Below are positions 16,548-26,483 of a stretch of DNA of 64,000 nt, piece after piece. Both the position numbers and the translations under genes were made by a program. The stretch comes from DATJBF01 sp035516795 (lineage in GTDB: Bacteria > Verrucomicrobiota > Verrucomicrobiia > Palsa-1439), in assembly GCA_035516795.1 (NCBI GenBank), contig DATIZX010000037.1:10413-74412 (forward strand), in the 5' to 3' direction. Position 1 is the first letter of the stretch; every line of letters begins with the position of its first letter. Under the pieces are notes generated by a model. That model was given only the letters and a program-made list of their open reading frames with translations, did no database searches and was not told the DNA's origin.

Positions 16548-18062
16548 TTAACGAGCACATGCAGGAGAAATTGGATGAATAATTTCATAAGGCCGGTGGA
16601 TTGTGGGTTTGAGGATAAGATTCTTATTACCCCCCGAAACCTGAAAGGCACCAGTCAATAGTTGCCCATTGTTGAAAGCCTCCACATTCACAACGTATCG
16701 GGCTTCGCTGGGAAGCGCTTCAAATAAAAACCTCCCTTTTTCATCGGTGGTGGTTTGCGTTAGTTCAGCATCGGCCCCGAGAATCGACAGATGTAGCGAC
16801 ATCTTGGCGTTGGCTATAGCCACGCCACTTGCATCCAGCACAACACCGGCAATGGCAAGACCGCTTTGAAGGTGAAGGTCAAGGTTTGTGGTCGTTTCAT
16901 CAAGCTCACGGGTAACGACCAGATTGCGCGACGGATCGCGTCCAAGCAGCACCGACGTGTTGGTTGACGCTGTGGGTTTCCCCAGCATATGCTGCCAGCG
17001 AACCTTATAGTCTCCGCTGCCGCCGCTGAAGAAACTTGTGAACGGATTGGCTGAACGCCACACGTGAAAAGTCACTCCGGGGGCAGGTTCGTTAGAAGAA
17101 TCGTAGACGGTGCCGGCCATTCTAAACGTTGGCACGTCCCAGGCACTAATGGTTGCGTCACGCAGCGTGATGAGAATGTTCGTATCTCCGGCTTTGACTT
17201 CCATGCCGCTGCCGCCGTTAAGATTCATGTAAATGCTGCTGTCGTGTGGGTCTTGGTAATTGGCATAAATCTTGATTGGCCCTTCACAAACCGCATCAAA
17301 AAAGAATTTTCCCTCACTGTCCGTATTCGTGGAGGAATCCTGCGGCTGGCCCGGACCACTAAAACTCACCCGTGCTCCGATCAACGGTTTTCCGTTGTTG
17401 TCCAGCACTCGGCCGGCAAGTTTGTAATTGGTGGGCTTGAGCACAAAAGGCGGAAAATTGTAAGTGCCGGTTTTGGTGTCTTTCGCTTCAAGATGCGCGA
17501 AGGTGGAGCCGTAACCTTTGGCCTTGATTCCGTAAATCCAATACTCACGTCCTTGCGGCAGAACGGGAGAGAAGAATAGGCCCAATTCGCTCACAGTCGT
17601 TGACTGAGACCTTAACGGGGTAATCGAGTTGCCGGAAAGAAACCGGACGTCCAACTCAGCTCCAGGGACAGGTTTCCCGTCGGTGTTTTTCACGGAACCG
17701 GACAAGGTGATTGCTGGTCGCAGGGTCAGGTCAACGTTGGAGACTCCGGCACCGAAGAACTGAATCGCCGCGAAATTCTTTTCAACATCGCTAGCCATGA
17801 TGGAATTTGTTGGATTGATCGGGCCAATCATTATGTTGGATGTCTTTGGTTGTTGGATTATCTCATAGCGCCCGTTTGTATCAGTCCTGACCTCCGCGTA
17901 ATTACCCGACCCCAGATAAAAACCCGGATAAAACGCCACATGCACGCCTGCTGCCGGTTCCCCGGACGGATAGTACACCGTGCCAGAGTATCGCAAGATT
18001 GGCTCGGCGAAGGTGTTGACGGCAAAAGCGATTGTCAGGACAAAAATAACGCGCGTTTTCAT
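16548..18062 (-). CDS. secreted protein with carboxypeptidase-regulatory-like repeats
   Basis: The protein is 504 aa from ATG 18062 and begins with a signal peptide (MKTRVIFVLTIAFAVNTFAE). At least four beta-sandwich repeats follow, each with the pattern GxVxxxxGxPxxGAxV...T(D/N)xxGxFxF; examples are GTVYYPSGEPAAGVHVAFYP and GRVLDNNGKPLIGARVSF. Such domains are extracellular structural or binding modules, not enzymes. The frame extends 15 codons further upstream, but the ATG at 18062 gives the signal peptide. The leader before the ATG shares a 15-nt motif with the ankyrin gene next upstream, suggesting related control of both. Confidence 0.82.
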   Translation of the reverse strand: MKTRVIFVLTIAFAVNTFAEPILRYSGTVYYPSGEPAAGVHVAFYPGFYLGSGNYAEVRTDTNGRYEIIQQPKTSNIMIGPINPTNSIMASDVEKNFAAIQFFGAGVSNVDLTLRPAITLSGSVKNTDGKPVPGAELDVRFLSGNSITPLRSQSTTVSELGLFFSPVLPQGREYWIYGIKAKGYGSTFAHLEAKDTKTGTYNFPPFVLKPTNYKLAGRVLDNNGKPLIGARVSFSGPGQPQDSSTNTDSEGKFFFDAVCEGPIKIYANYQDPHDSSIYMNLNGGSGMEVKAGDTNILITLRDATISAWDVPTFRMAGTVYDSSNEPAPGVTFHVWRSANPFTSFFSGGSGDYKVRWQHMLGKPTASTNTSVLLGRDPSRNLVVTRELDETTTNLDLHLQSGLAIAGVVLDASGVAIANAKMSLHLSILGADAELTQTTTDEKGRFLFEALPSEARYVVNVEAFNNGQLLTGAFQVSGGNKNLILKPTIHRPYEIIHPISPACAR

Positions 18063-18126
18063 GACGGCATAAACGCTTGACTCTTCAACCCTCAGGGGAG
18101 GCGACATTGTTTATTTTTCCTGTGAT

Positions 18127-19290
18127 TTAATCGAGACCGCCGTGCTGCCGTAGTAATTCCGCCAAGTCCTTGTAGTTGTGTAGCACCGCAAAGCTTAGAG
18201 GCGTTCTGCCAGCGTCGTCTTTCGCGTTGATGTCAGCATTGTTGGTAACCAGCAACTCCACCAGGTCTTTGTAACCCAAAGCCACCGCAATGTGTAGAGG
18301 CGTAAGGCCGTCGCGGTTCTTGGCGTTCACATCAGCCTTGTGCGCCAGCAGCAAAGCGGCGATCTGCGTGTAACCATTTTCTGCCGCCACGTGCAACGGC
18401 GTCCGGCCGGCCGTGTCTTTGACGTTGACATCGGCCTTGTGCCCCAAGAGCAATTCCACCAAGTCCTTGTGGCCTCCAAATACCGCGTTAAGCAAAGGTG
18501 TCCATCCACCATAGGCCTTGGCTTCGACATCAGCCTTGTTAGCCAGGAGTAATTCAGCCACGTCCTTGTGGCCATACTCCACCGCAAGGTGCAATGGCGT
18601 CTCGGTGGCGTAGCTGCTTTGACTGTTGACCAACTCAGGATTCTCTTTAATGAGCGCCTTGGCCTTCTCCAACTTGCCGTTAAAGGCCGCCTCGTGAAGA
18701 CTGCCCTCGCCTGCCCCACCCGGTGGAATCTCCGGCGACAAGTTCGACCAAGGACGGGGCGCACCCGCGCCGGACTCCTCGTCGAGCCATTTCATGGCGT
18801 CCAGCCATTTCTTGAAATCGTCCAATTTCATTTTGTCCCATTCGGGTCCGTTCAGCTTCAGTATCGACGTCGCCAGCGGGTCAACTTGGTCGAACGGGGC
18901 ATAGCGACCGTCAGGCTCACGCTGCAAGAAAAGCAAATAGCGCGTGGACTCCTTCGGATTGAATGAGGCAAGGTTAGGGCCGTTAATCATCAATTCTTTC
19001 GGGTTCTTGAGCCGATAGTGATGCACAACCAACTTCTTCAGACTGTTGTCCCCCTTCAAAACGATACTGACCTCAAACTCCGATGACAGCCCGACGACAT
19101 GAACGGCCGGACTGATGTGAGGAAGATCTGTTTGTTCAGCAGTGTCTTTGGTCGAAACAGGCTTGGCGACGACGATAATGTCCGCTCTTTTGTCGAGCTC
19201 CCGAAAGCTGAGTGAGCCTACAAGTTCGCGAGCGTCGGCCACGAACGTTGTGGCTGCTAGGACGAGAAGGCTGGCGACGACCGATTTCAT
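18127..19290 (-). CDS. secreted ankyrin-repeat protein
   Basis: This 387-aa protein opens with a signal peptide (MKSVVASLLVLAATTFVADA). Residues ~20-180 form an N-terminal domain I do not recognise (RELDKRADIIVVAKPVS..., YLLFLQREPDG). From ~190 there are about six ankyrin repeats with the consensus GxTPLHxAxxxGxxxxxxLLLxxxADVNAK. Ankyrin arrays bind other proteins; an exported one probably acts in the periplasm or outside the cell. ATG 19290 is chosen for the signal peptide, though in-frame ATG 19347 follows the same leader motif as the neighbouring secreted gene. The kinase gene lies 71 nt upstream on the same strand. Confidence 0.84.
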   Translation of the reverse strand: MKSVVASLLVLAATTFVADARELVGSLSFRELDKRADIIVVAKPVSTKDTAEQTDLPHISPAVHVVGLSSEFEVSIVLKGDNSLKKLVVHHYRLKNPKELMINGPNLASFNPKESTRYLLFLQREPDGRYAPFDQVDPLATSILKLNGPEWDKMKLDDFKKWLDAMKWLDEESGAGAPRPWSNLSPEIPPGGAGEGSLHEAAFNGKLEKAKALIKENPELVNSQSSYATETPLHLAVEYGHKDVAELLLANKADVEAKAYGGWTPLLNAVFGGHKDLVELLLGHKADVNVKDTAGRTPLHVAAENGYTQIAALLLAHKADVNAKNRDGLTPLHIAVALGYKDLVELLVTNNADINAKDDAGRTPLSFAVLHNYKDLAELLRQHGGLD

Positions 19291-19361
19291 ATTTATGCAG
19301 GTGACATTAGGGTGGTGAATTAGGCCTAGAATAAAGTGCGCTTCCATGACGGTATAAACAT

Positions 19362-22300
19362 TCAATTTTCCGACAACACGACGTCTTTCCATTCCATCGT
19401 GCGGATGGGGCGCGTGCCGATGATGAACTTCGCTACGTTGGCCAGCGGCTCGTCGAACTCAAAACTCTCCACGCGCACTCCCAATCCATCACTTCGTCCG
19501 CTCTCCCCGCCGCTAGCGGTCAGTTCGCGTCCATCTTTCGTGACTGCCACCGCACCAAACTTGCGCGAGGTCATGTTGCCAGCAGCCACGGCAATGGAGA
19601 CAAATGCCTTGCCATCCGCGTTCTGGCCAACGCCGTTGAGTCCGCTGTCGCCTTCCAGTGACATCAAAACGCGAGTGTTCGGCGACACCGCGACTTCCCG
19701 CGTTCTTTCCAATGGGCCAATGGTGTAGCGCAGCCGCACCGTCACGCGCGCAAGAATGTTCGTGCCTTCGCCAGGGCTCAATGTGTCGGTGAGCCAGCCG
19801 AGATCTCCGTTTGGCTCGGACGCGCCTCGCGCCATACGGGCCATTGAGCCATCTGCGCCGAGTGGAATCGGTTTGGCCGTGTCATCCAGCAGCGTGACTT
19901 CATTCAAACTCGTCTGACCAAACAACGGATGCGAAAACCACAGGTGCAGGAAACGCGGTTCCGGACTGAGATGACGTTGGCTCACGTCCATGCCACACGG
20001 ATGAACTTGTCGCAGCCAGCTCAGTTCCGTTGCGTCCGTCACCGGCGAACCATCGGGATGCCGCGCTGCGCCGGGCTGATCGGTTTTCCATTCGTCCTGC
20101 CAGGCAAGAAATCGGAGCACCGGCGGTTCGGCGAGCGCGGCTGGGGACACTTCCGCGCGCTTGGTTGTCTGATTCGTTGTCGATGGCGCGGGTTTGAAGT
20201 TTAGCAAATCGAGCAACACTTGCCATTCAGCGTCGCTCAGCTTTCCCGTCACCTCGACCGCCGGGCCGGCGATCTTCGCGCGAATCACCGGGGCGCTCAG
20301 GACCCGCCCGCGCCAGACAATGGCCATTTTGTGACCAATATTGACCGCGGTGATGTCGGCGAATTTCGCCACGGCGTCGTTATTGAGCGTAATGCTCATC
20401 ACTTTCGCGTCGGACGGATACTGATTCACTCCGAGGTTGGCACCGGCGATAGCAGAACTGTCTAGCAAAACTTCCTTCAAGACACGCAACTTTGTCTGCC
20501 CGGTGCGGTCATTGGGATCGGCCAATTCGTCGGCAGGCGTATGGGTGTCACCCTCTGCCGCAACAAGGCGGAATTCAAGTTCGGCAGTTTGCCGCGCCAC
20601 CGGCGACACCGTGGTCGATGTAGATGAGTCGGTGGAATTGCGCACCAGCTTGTAGCGAATCCTCGCGTGGCGCGGGTTGGCAGTGAAGCCGGTGATTTGC
20701 ACAAGGCCGATCACGCCTTCCCGGGTTTGAACGGCATAAGTCGCGGGGATACCGGCCAAACCAATCGCCTCCGGCCTGAATTGAACAAATACCTGAACGG
20801 CGGTGCGCCCGATCTCCTTAACAGTTTGTTGCGGACTCCAAGTGTCCCACTGAGCGGCGGTGAGGGGCAAGACTTTCATGCCTAAAACCAGGACGGTGTC
20901 AGGAGTATCTTGAATCACATCCCAGCCCGCCTGCTCGATGGTCACGATGTTTTCCAAAAGCCGATCCTTCCCACCGTTTGCCACACCAAACACGGGCAGC
21001 GGCGAGATTCCTGTCCTGCCCGAATCCAAGGCTAACGCGTTATCCAGCACCCGCTCGGTCACCGGGCCGAAGGCTGGCACACTCGCAGTTGGCCTAACGC
21101 CGGCGTCCGTCGGTTCTACAGGTTGCACCAGCTTCATTGGTCCTAAGAACACCACACCGCGGCCCGGCAGGAAGATGTTTATCTCCAGACGCGTCGGGGC
21201 GTTCGTCGTGCCGGTGCGATTGAATGGCAAAAGGAGCGTCCGCCAACCGGACGTGCCGGTAATTTTGCCCGTTGGATCGGAGACGGCAGGCCCCAGTGTG
21301 CGGGAGAAGAATCTGCCAGCCGCTGCGAAATCATTCCACATCTCCAGATAGCCGTCTCCTTCGACGTTTTCGTATTTGATCTCGCCTGACACGGCGTACG
21401 TCCGGCAAGTGATTGGCGGGTTCTCGATCTTGAACAGCGTCAGTTGCAGCGGCGCGTTGTTGGTGTTTTCGATCTTCAGCGCGGTACGGCCATCGACCGT
21501 GACCGGCACGCCACCGAGGATGCGCCCCTCCGCCGCTAGTTTGGACCAATTAAATTCTGCGAGTACCTGCTGCTGAGGCATTGCTGCAGCGTGTTGCGCG
21601 TTTTGCTGGTTCACTCGTTGCGCCCGTTCACGCCCTTCAAAAAACATTAAAAACAGAGGGGTCAGAATCACTAGCAACGCACCGATGACGAATGGGCTGG
21701 CAATCAAAGCCACGACGGTGACGGCAAGCCAACGCCAGAAACGGTCGGGTTTCTGAACTGGGGGCACGGGAGCGGCAATCGGCTTGTTCACTACGCGCCA
21801 GACACGGCGGATGAGCGCGTAATCAACCGCTGTTACGGCAGCGGTTGCGATCAAGAGCCAGATCAAGGAATGCGGAACATTAAGAAATGCGTGTTCCTGA
21901 AGGTCGGGATACCATTTGGCCAAAATCCCAACGTTAATGAGTTTGTTCGTCAGAAGCAGACCGAGCAGAATCAGAATATCCAGAAGCAAGATGGGACCCA
22001 GCAAGCCATCGGTCAGCGCCAGCCACATTCCATAAAGACGGCCTTCCGAGCGGCGGATTTGCGAGACGGCAACCCAGCCAAGGATGGTAGTGCCGAGAAT
22101 GGCAACAAATCCCAGGCTAGACACCACTACGCCCACAAGCGCCCGCAATCCGCCGAGATGGCCGAAGTCCCAGAAAAATGCGGAACCAAGAAACAACGGT
22201 ATCAAACAAGCGCCCGCGATGGCCGTTCCGCAAAGGTGCGCCTCAATTCTCGATCTTCGACTTTCGATCTTTTGTCCTTCAGTTTGCGCGATCGTTTCCA

Positions 22301-23225
22301 CCTGCGTTTTCACGTCGCTCGCGTGCTGGTACCGGTGCTCCGGTTCCTTTTCCAACGCGCGGAGGACGACTTCGTCGAGCCGCACATCAATTTGAACTTT
22401 CCGGGAAGGCGGCGCGAATTTACCCAGAGGCAATTCGCCGGTCAGCATTTGGTAGAACACGACACCGAGCGAATAGATGTCGGCGCGGTGATCGACGTCT
22501 TGCGGATGTTCGACTTGTTCCGGCGCCATGTAATGCGGCGTGCCCATCACATCGCCTTTGCCGGTAATCGTGAGGTCCTTCGCTTCGAGGCCAACCAGTT
22601 TCGCCAAGCCGAAATCGGCGATCTTCACCGTGCCGTCTTTCGCCAACAGGATGTTCTCGGGCTTGATGTCGCGGTGGACGATGCCCTTGTCGTGGGCGTA
22701 CTGCAGCGCGTCGCAAATCTGCGGCACAATCGCCAGCGCTTCTCTCGGTGAGATCTTCGCCGCGTCGAGCAATTGGCGAAGATTCAAGCCGTCCACGAAT
22801 TCCATCACAAAATAGAAGAGTCCATCCTTCTGGCCGAAGTCGTGGACGGTGACAATGTGGGGATGCGTGAGCCGGGCCAACGCCTTGGCCTCGCGAATGA
22901 ACCGCTCAGCGAATGCCGGGTCGCGGCTGACCGAGAACGGTAGCACTTTCAGCGCAACAAGCCGGTCGAGCCGCTTCTGCCGAGCCTTGTAAACCGCACC
23001 CATGCCACCGCGGCCAATTAGCTCGACAATCTCCAACTCCGGGAAATACCGGGCAAGTTCGTCTGGCGTTGGAGGCACATACTCCGTGCGTTTTCCCTGA
23101 TCCGACGCGGAAACCGAACTACCAGTCGCTAAGCCGCGCTTCAACAGGCAAGCCGGACACAATCCTTGAGGGGTATCCATCGGCAGGACCGCTCCACATT
23201 CCGGGCATCGCTTCTCTTCAGGCAT
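19362..23225 (-). CDS. membrane Ser/Thr protein kinase with N-terminal zinc ribbon and SecD-like domain
   Basis: This 1,287-aa protein has a zinc ribbon (CPEC at 7-10, CPAC at 23-26) and then a Hanks-type kinase domain (~65-320). Kinase landmarks are GRGGMGAVYK, K93, HRDIKPEN with D185 and DFG at 203. Several membrane helices lie at ~335-540. The large C-terminal part contains a stretch (~890-1008) that resembles the SecD/SecDF P1-head domain, including VLLDSSAIAGA, SITLNNDAVAKFADIT and VLSAPVI. The kinase side should be cytoplasmic and the C-terminal part external. ATG 23225 is used in place of the in-frame TTG 23231. A sigma factor gene lies just upstream on the same strand, a common pairing in this phylum. 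Confidence 0.9.
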   Translation of the reverse strand: MPEEKRCPECGAVLPMDTPQGLCPACLLKRGLATGSSVSASDQGKRTEYVPPTPDELARYFPELEIVELIGRGGMGAVYKARQKRLDRLVALKVLPFSVSRDPAFAERFIREAKALARLTHPHIVTVHDFGQKDGLFYFVMEFVDGLNLRQLLDAAKISPREALAIVPQICDALQYAHDKGIVHRDIKPENILLAKDGTVKIADFGLAKLVGLEAKDLTITGKGDVMGTPHYMAPEQVEHPQDVDHRADIYSLGVVFYQMLTGELPLGKFAPPSRKVQIDVRLDEVVLRALEKEPEHRYQHASDVKTQVETIAQTEGQKIESRRSRIEAHLCGTAIAGACLIPLFLGSAFFWDFGHLGGLRALVGVVVSSLGFVAILGTTILGWVAVSQIRRSEGRLYGMWLALTDGLLGPILLLDILILLGLLLTNKLINVGILAKWYPDLQEHAFLNVPHSLIWLLIATAAVTAVDYALIRRVWRVVNKPIAAPVPPVQKPDRFWRWLAVTVVALIASPFVIGALLVILTPLFLMFFEGRERAQRVNQQNAQHAAAMPQQQVLAEFNWSKLAAEGRILGGVPVTVDGRTALKIENTNNAPLQLTLFKIENPPITCRTYAVSGEIKYENVEGDGYLEMWNDFAAAGRFFSRTLGPAVSDPTGKITGTSGWRTLLLPFNRTGTTNAPTRLEINIFLPGRGVVFLGPMKLVQPVEPTDAGVRPTASVPAFGPVTERVLDNALALDSGRTGISPLPVFGVANGGKDRLLENIVTIEQAGWDVIQDTPDTVLVLGMKVLPLTAAQWDTWSPQQTVKEIGRTAVQVFVQFRPEAIGLAGIPATYAVQTREGVIGLVQITGFTANPRHARIRYKLVRNSTDSSTSTTVSPVARQTAELEFRLVAAEGDTHTPADELADPNDRTGQTKLRVLKEVLLDSSAIAGANLGVNQYPSDAKVMSITLNNDAVAKFADITAVNIGHKMAIVWRGRVLSAPVIRAKIAGPAVEVTGKLSDAEWQVLLDLLNFKPAPSTTNQTTKRAEVSPAALAEPPVLRFLAWQDEWKTDQPGAARHPDGSPVTDATELSWLRQVHPCGMDVSQRHLSPEPRFLHLWFSHPLFGQTSLNEVTLLDDTAKPIPLGADGSMARMARGASEPNGDLGWLTDTLSPGEGTNILARVTVRLRYTIGPLERTREVAVSPNTRVLMSLEGDSGLNGVGQNADGKAFVSIAVAAGNMTSRKFGAVAVTKDGRELTASGGESGRSDGLGVRVESFEFDEPLANVAKFIIGTRPIRTMEWKDVVLSEN

Positions 23226-23287
23226 GGTCAAGAAGTCCTTTCTACCTTATTGCTTCCACCAGTTACAGAAGCAAAACCGCCGGAAGG

Positions 23288-23980
23288 TTACGGACCAAAT
23301 GCCGCAAAAAGATGGCGGATTTCCTCGTCGATTTCTGCGGGGCTAGCAACGGTATGGGCGATTTCTTCGCGCAATAGCACCCGGTAACGCTTGCGCAAGC
23401 GGTGGACGACCACTTTCACAGCGCCTTCGGTCGTGCCCAGCGCGCCGGCCACTTCGGCATACGGAATCGTCTCCTTGTCCACCGTGAGAAACGGTTTCAA
23501 TGCGGTAAATTGTTTCGGGTCGCTCTCCGCCTCCAAGCGTGCAAGCACTTGATCGAGCAAAGCGACCGCCCACGCCCGGTCGAGCAATTTGTCGGCGCTG
23601 GCTTCATCAACTGATTCATGCTGGTAACGCGTCTCAGCGTCCAGCGAGACGAGTGTCTGGCCACCACCACGTTTTTGGGCATGTGCCCGGTCCCATTCGT
23701 TGGCGAGGAAATGTTTGAGAGACGCCAGGAGAAACGAACGGAACTTGCCTTTCTCGCGCGCTGCGTTGGCCAGGTAATTCTTCGCCAAGAGACGGGCGAA
23801 GAATTCCTGAGTCAGATCTTCCGCTTCGTGTGATTCATAGCCGCGCCGGCGCACGTAGGCGTACAGCGGATACCAGTATGTCCGACATAATTCCTCCAGC
23901 GCCCGTCCCGCCTGCGGCGACGATCGCTGACCAGCAGTGAGCACCACCGTCCAACGCGTCGCGGCGAACGCATTGTCCAT
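23288..23980 (-). CDS. RNA polymerase sigma factor, ECF-like, kinase-associated
   Basis: The 230-aa protein has region 2 (FAATRWTVVLTAG, then ESHEAEDLTQEFFARLL and FRSFLLASLKHFLANEWDRA) and region 4 (IPYAEVAGALGTTEGAVKVVVHRLRKRY). TRWTVV near the N-terminus is characteristic of the ECF group that sits next to Ser/Thr kinases in Planctomycetota and Verrucomicrobiota. The kinase gene follows 62 nt downstream on the same strand, so phosphorylation may control this sigma factor. The frame also allows TTG 24019; ATG 23980 is preferred because it is the only ATG that leaves region 2 intact. Neither start has a clear ribosome site. Confidence 0.88.
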   Translation of the reverse strand: MDNAFAATRWTVVLTAGQRSSPQAGRALEELCRTYWYPLYAYVRRRGYESHEAEDLTQEFFARLLAKNYLANAAREKGKFRSFLLASLKHFLANEWDRAHAQKRGGGQTLVSLDAETRYQHESVDEASADKLLDRAWAVALLDQVLARLEAESDPKQFTALKPFLTVDKETIPYAEVAGALGTTEGAVKVVVHRLRKRYRVLLREEIAHTVASPAEIDEEIRHLFAAFGP

Positions 23981-24035
23981 CGCGCCGGAGGGTTTGTTCA
24001 GATGCTGCGTTGGTTTCAACGGGCGGCATCTTCCG

Positions 24036-25823
24036 CTATTTGAGGAGCGACCGCAAGGCCATCGCCAACATCCACGTGGCCACCGCCAGCGTGAAAATCA
24101 TCCACCCGCGCGTCGCCCAAGTGCGTGATGTCGGCTTGATGAAGATTTTGGATTCCGTTCCCTGTCCCAACACCTGTTCGGCAGCCGTGACATTGCCTTC
24201 GCGAAAACATCGCCAAGCATTTTCGACGGCGCCAGCCACGCGCGCTTCCAATTCGGAGTGGGACTGCGTTGAGGACGCCAGTAATCCTTTCAATTCCTGT
24301 TCGTCTTTGGCGCTGAGGTGCGCGGAGACGGTTGCGTCAGGTGATAGCGTCAAGAACGAGCCGGGCCGACGCACCGCTTTGAGGCCGCCGCGCCAATTCG
24401 CGTTGACCGGCACCATGGGCACGATGAGTCCTTCCCCGCGCGATTGCGTCACCGCGACGCCGACCGCATCGGTACCCGGCAGCGGCATCGGAATATTCGC
24501 AGGGCACCGGCTGAACATCATCGCCAACCGGCGCGCGCAGAGGAAGCCGGCAAACTCACGCAGCCGGGAAGTATCAAGCTGCACTGAAGGTTGTTGCTCC
24601 GCCAACTCAGCCGGCTTGCCCAACATTCCTTGCGTCGCCCGCAGAAACAGGTTGTAGTCCATTCGCAACGGCCGGTCGGTTAACCCAAATGCGGCTGGGA
24701 ACATGCACAAGGCAAAGATAAGGGCGAATCCAGTGGGGGAAATCACGCCCAATCCGGCCAACAACGCTCCAACCCCGACTCCGAGTCCGAACAGAAAATT
24801 GGTCACCTGGAGGCGGCTGCGGTCGAAGCGATGCGCGCGCCCCGAGGCCAAGATCCATAACAGGTAAACCACGCCCATCACAAGATAGAAGAATCTCAAC
24901 CCAGCCGACTGGTGCCGGACAACCATAAACACCACGCACACGGCGACGATTGTCGCGACCATCATGCCGAGACCAAGGCCCCACATCTGGCGGCGACTGT
25001 GTTTCCGATGCAACTGCGCGCGAAATCCGCCGGCGTCGACGTAATTGCGTTCTTCGAGCCGTTCCATCCACCACGCAAACACCAGCGTCGGTACCGCAGT
25101 CAGGAAGCCGAACAACACCCCGACAAACTTCAGCGGCAACACCTTCGCCAATACCGACAAAATGGTCGCGCTTCCGCCGGCTGCCTTCACCGAGGGCGAC
25201 AGCACCACGGCCATGACGGCCGGCACGACTGACCGCGTCGGCCGGAGTCGTTCGAGCGATTTGCCCAAATGTTCCTCCAATCTTTCACGCATCTCGGCTC
25301 GGGCCCGGTGCAACCGCACGCGCAAGGCCGCTTCCGAAATCCCCAAGGACGCCGCCGCCTCGATCCCGCTTTTGCCTTCGAGGTAGAACAGGACCAAACA
25401 CTCGCGGTGGACTGCGGGAAGCTCGGCCAACATCTGGCGCAATGTCTCTGGAGGACAAGCTTCGGATTGTTCACCCGCCGGCTCGGCCATCGTGGGCTGC
25501 TCCAGGGCCCAACGCTCGCGCTTGTTCAGTTCGCGCCGATGCCGCAATCCAAGTCCGATGGCTGCATGGCGCGCAATACTGCTGATCCATCCGGAAAACT
25601 TTGTGCCGTCGGATAACAATGCCAGATGACGATAGCCCCGGATGAACGCTTCTTGAGTGGCTTCTTCGGCGAGCGCGGCATCGCCCAATCGGCTCCACGC
25701 TACGGCGAACACGCGGCGCTCGTAACGTTCGACGAGTTCGCGGTACCGCTCCGCGTCGCCGCGCCGCACGGCTTCGACCGCCTGCTCGTCTTGATGGGCA
25801 ATCGTGGTGGCTTCGATTTGCAT
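24036..25823 (-). CDS. ECF sigma factor fused to a multi-pass membrane domain
   Basis: Residues 1-195 of this 595-aa protein are an ECF sigma factor: region 2 with YRELVERYERRVFAVAWSRLG and EEATQEAFIRGYRHL, region 4 with LPAVHRECLVLFYLEGKSGIEAA. The rest has at least six hydrophobic helices (around 215-405 and a final one near 575) and a soluble stretch between ~430 and 560. Tethering to the membrane suggests the sigma domain is held or released in response to an envelope signal. The same design recurs at 27530 and 29317. ATG 25823 has GAGGG directly upstream. Confidence 0.85.
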   Translation of the reverse strand: MQIEATTIAHQDEQAVEAVRRGDAERYRELVERYERRVFAVAWSRLGDAALAEEATQEAFIRGYRHLALLSDGTKFSGWISSIARHAAIGLGLRHRRELNKRERWALEQPTMAEPAGEQSEACPPETLRQMLAELPAVHRECLVLFYLEGKSGIEAAASLGISEAALRVRLHRARAEMRERLEEHLGKSLERLRPTRSVVPAVMAVVLSPSVKAAGGSATILSVLAKVLPLKFVGVLFGFLTAVPTLVFAWWMERLEERNYVDAGGFRAQLHRKHSRRQMWGLGLGMMVATIVAVCVVFMVVRHQSAGLRFFYLVMGVVYLLWILASGRAHRFDRSRLQVTNFLFGLGVGVGALLAGLGVISPTGFALIFALCMFPAAFGLTDRPLRMDYNLFLRATQGMLGKPAELAEQQPSVQLDTSRLREFAGFLCARRLAMMFSRCPANIPMPLPGTDAVGVAVTQSRGEGLIVPMVPVNANWRGGLKAVRRPGSFLTLSPDATVSAHLSAKDEQELKGLLASSTQSHSELEARVAGAVENAWRCFREGNVTAAEQVLGQGTESKIFIKPTSRTWATRGWMIFTLAVATWMLAMALRSLLK

Positions 25824-25921
25824 CCCTCACAAGGAAGACACCACAGGGCAGGAATTGTTACAAGTCAAACTGGCACGCTCACGGCCGGTTCGCATTATGC
25901 CAGGCCGGTCGAGATGGCAAT

Positions 25922-26467
25922 TCACAATTCAATCCAATACCGCTGGGTATATATGCGGCCCGGCACTCGGGAGACGACTTCATTTTCCAGCCGTCCACCG
26001 TTTTTCTGGATGACCCTGGCCGAGGCGACGTTTCTCTGATCGCAAGTAATCAACACACGCTTCAGTCCCAAGCGTCGCGCTTCGTCCAAAGCCATTGCCA
26101 ACATCCGAGTCGCGTAGCCTTTGCCGCGCTCCGACGGGCGAACCGAATAACCAATGTGCCCGCCTTCGGCTTCCAGAAACTGCGTCAACGAGTGGCGAAT
26201 CTGAAGTACGCCGATGATGGCCGTCTCGTTTCGCACCAGCCAGAAAGTGTGCGCAGGTACCCAACCGTCGGCGAGACCGATTCCCTGGGCGTGGTTCAAA
26301 GCATCGTGAACATCTGTGTCGAAATCTCCGGTCTTCATGCTCGCCAAACCGGGAACTTCTTCACCCGCTGGGAATTCGGCCCGGAAGGCGAGAAATGCTT
26401 CGCGCAATGTGTAATTCGGCTGAATCAGGCGGAGCTTTTCCGGCGGCAAGGGCAAATCACATCTCAC
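25922..26467 (-). CDS. GNAT-family acetyltransferase
   Basis: This 181-aa protein has the acetyl-CoA-binding GNAT core: IGVLQIRHSLTQFL, IGYSVRPSERGKGYATRML (motif A, RGKGYA) and CDQRNVASARVIQKNGG (motif B). The substrate, small molecule or protein N-terminus, cannot be told. Start is GTG 26467, the only start that keeps the N-terminal LRLIQPNYTLREAFLAF part. It lies 98 nt downstream of the ECF-membrane gene on the same strand. Confidence 0.88.
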   Translation of the reverse strand: MRCDLPLPPEKLRLIQPNYTLREAFLAFRAEFPAGEEVPGLASMKTGDFDTDVHDALNHAQGIGLADGWVPAHTFWLVRNETAIIGVLQIRHSLTQFLEAEGGHIGYSVRPSERGKGYATRMLAMALDEARRLGLKRVLITCDQRNVASARVIQKNGGRLENEVVSRVPGRIYTQRYWIEL

Positions 26468-26483
26468 AGAACCGCGAAGCCTT

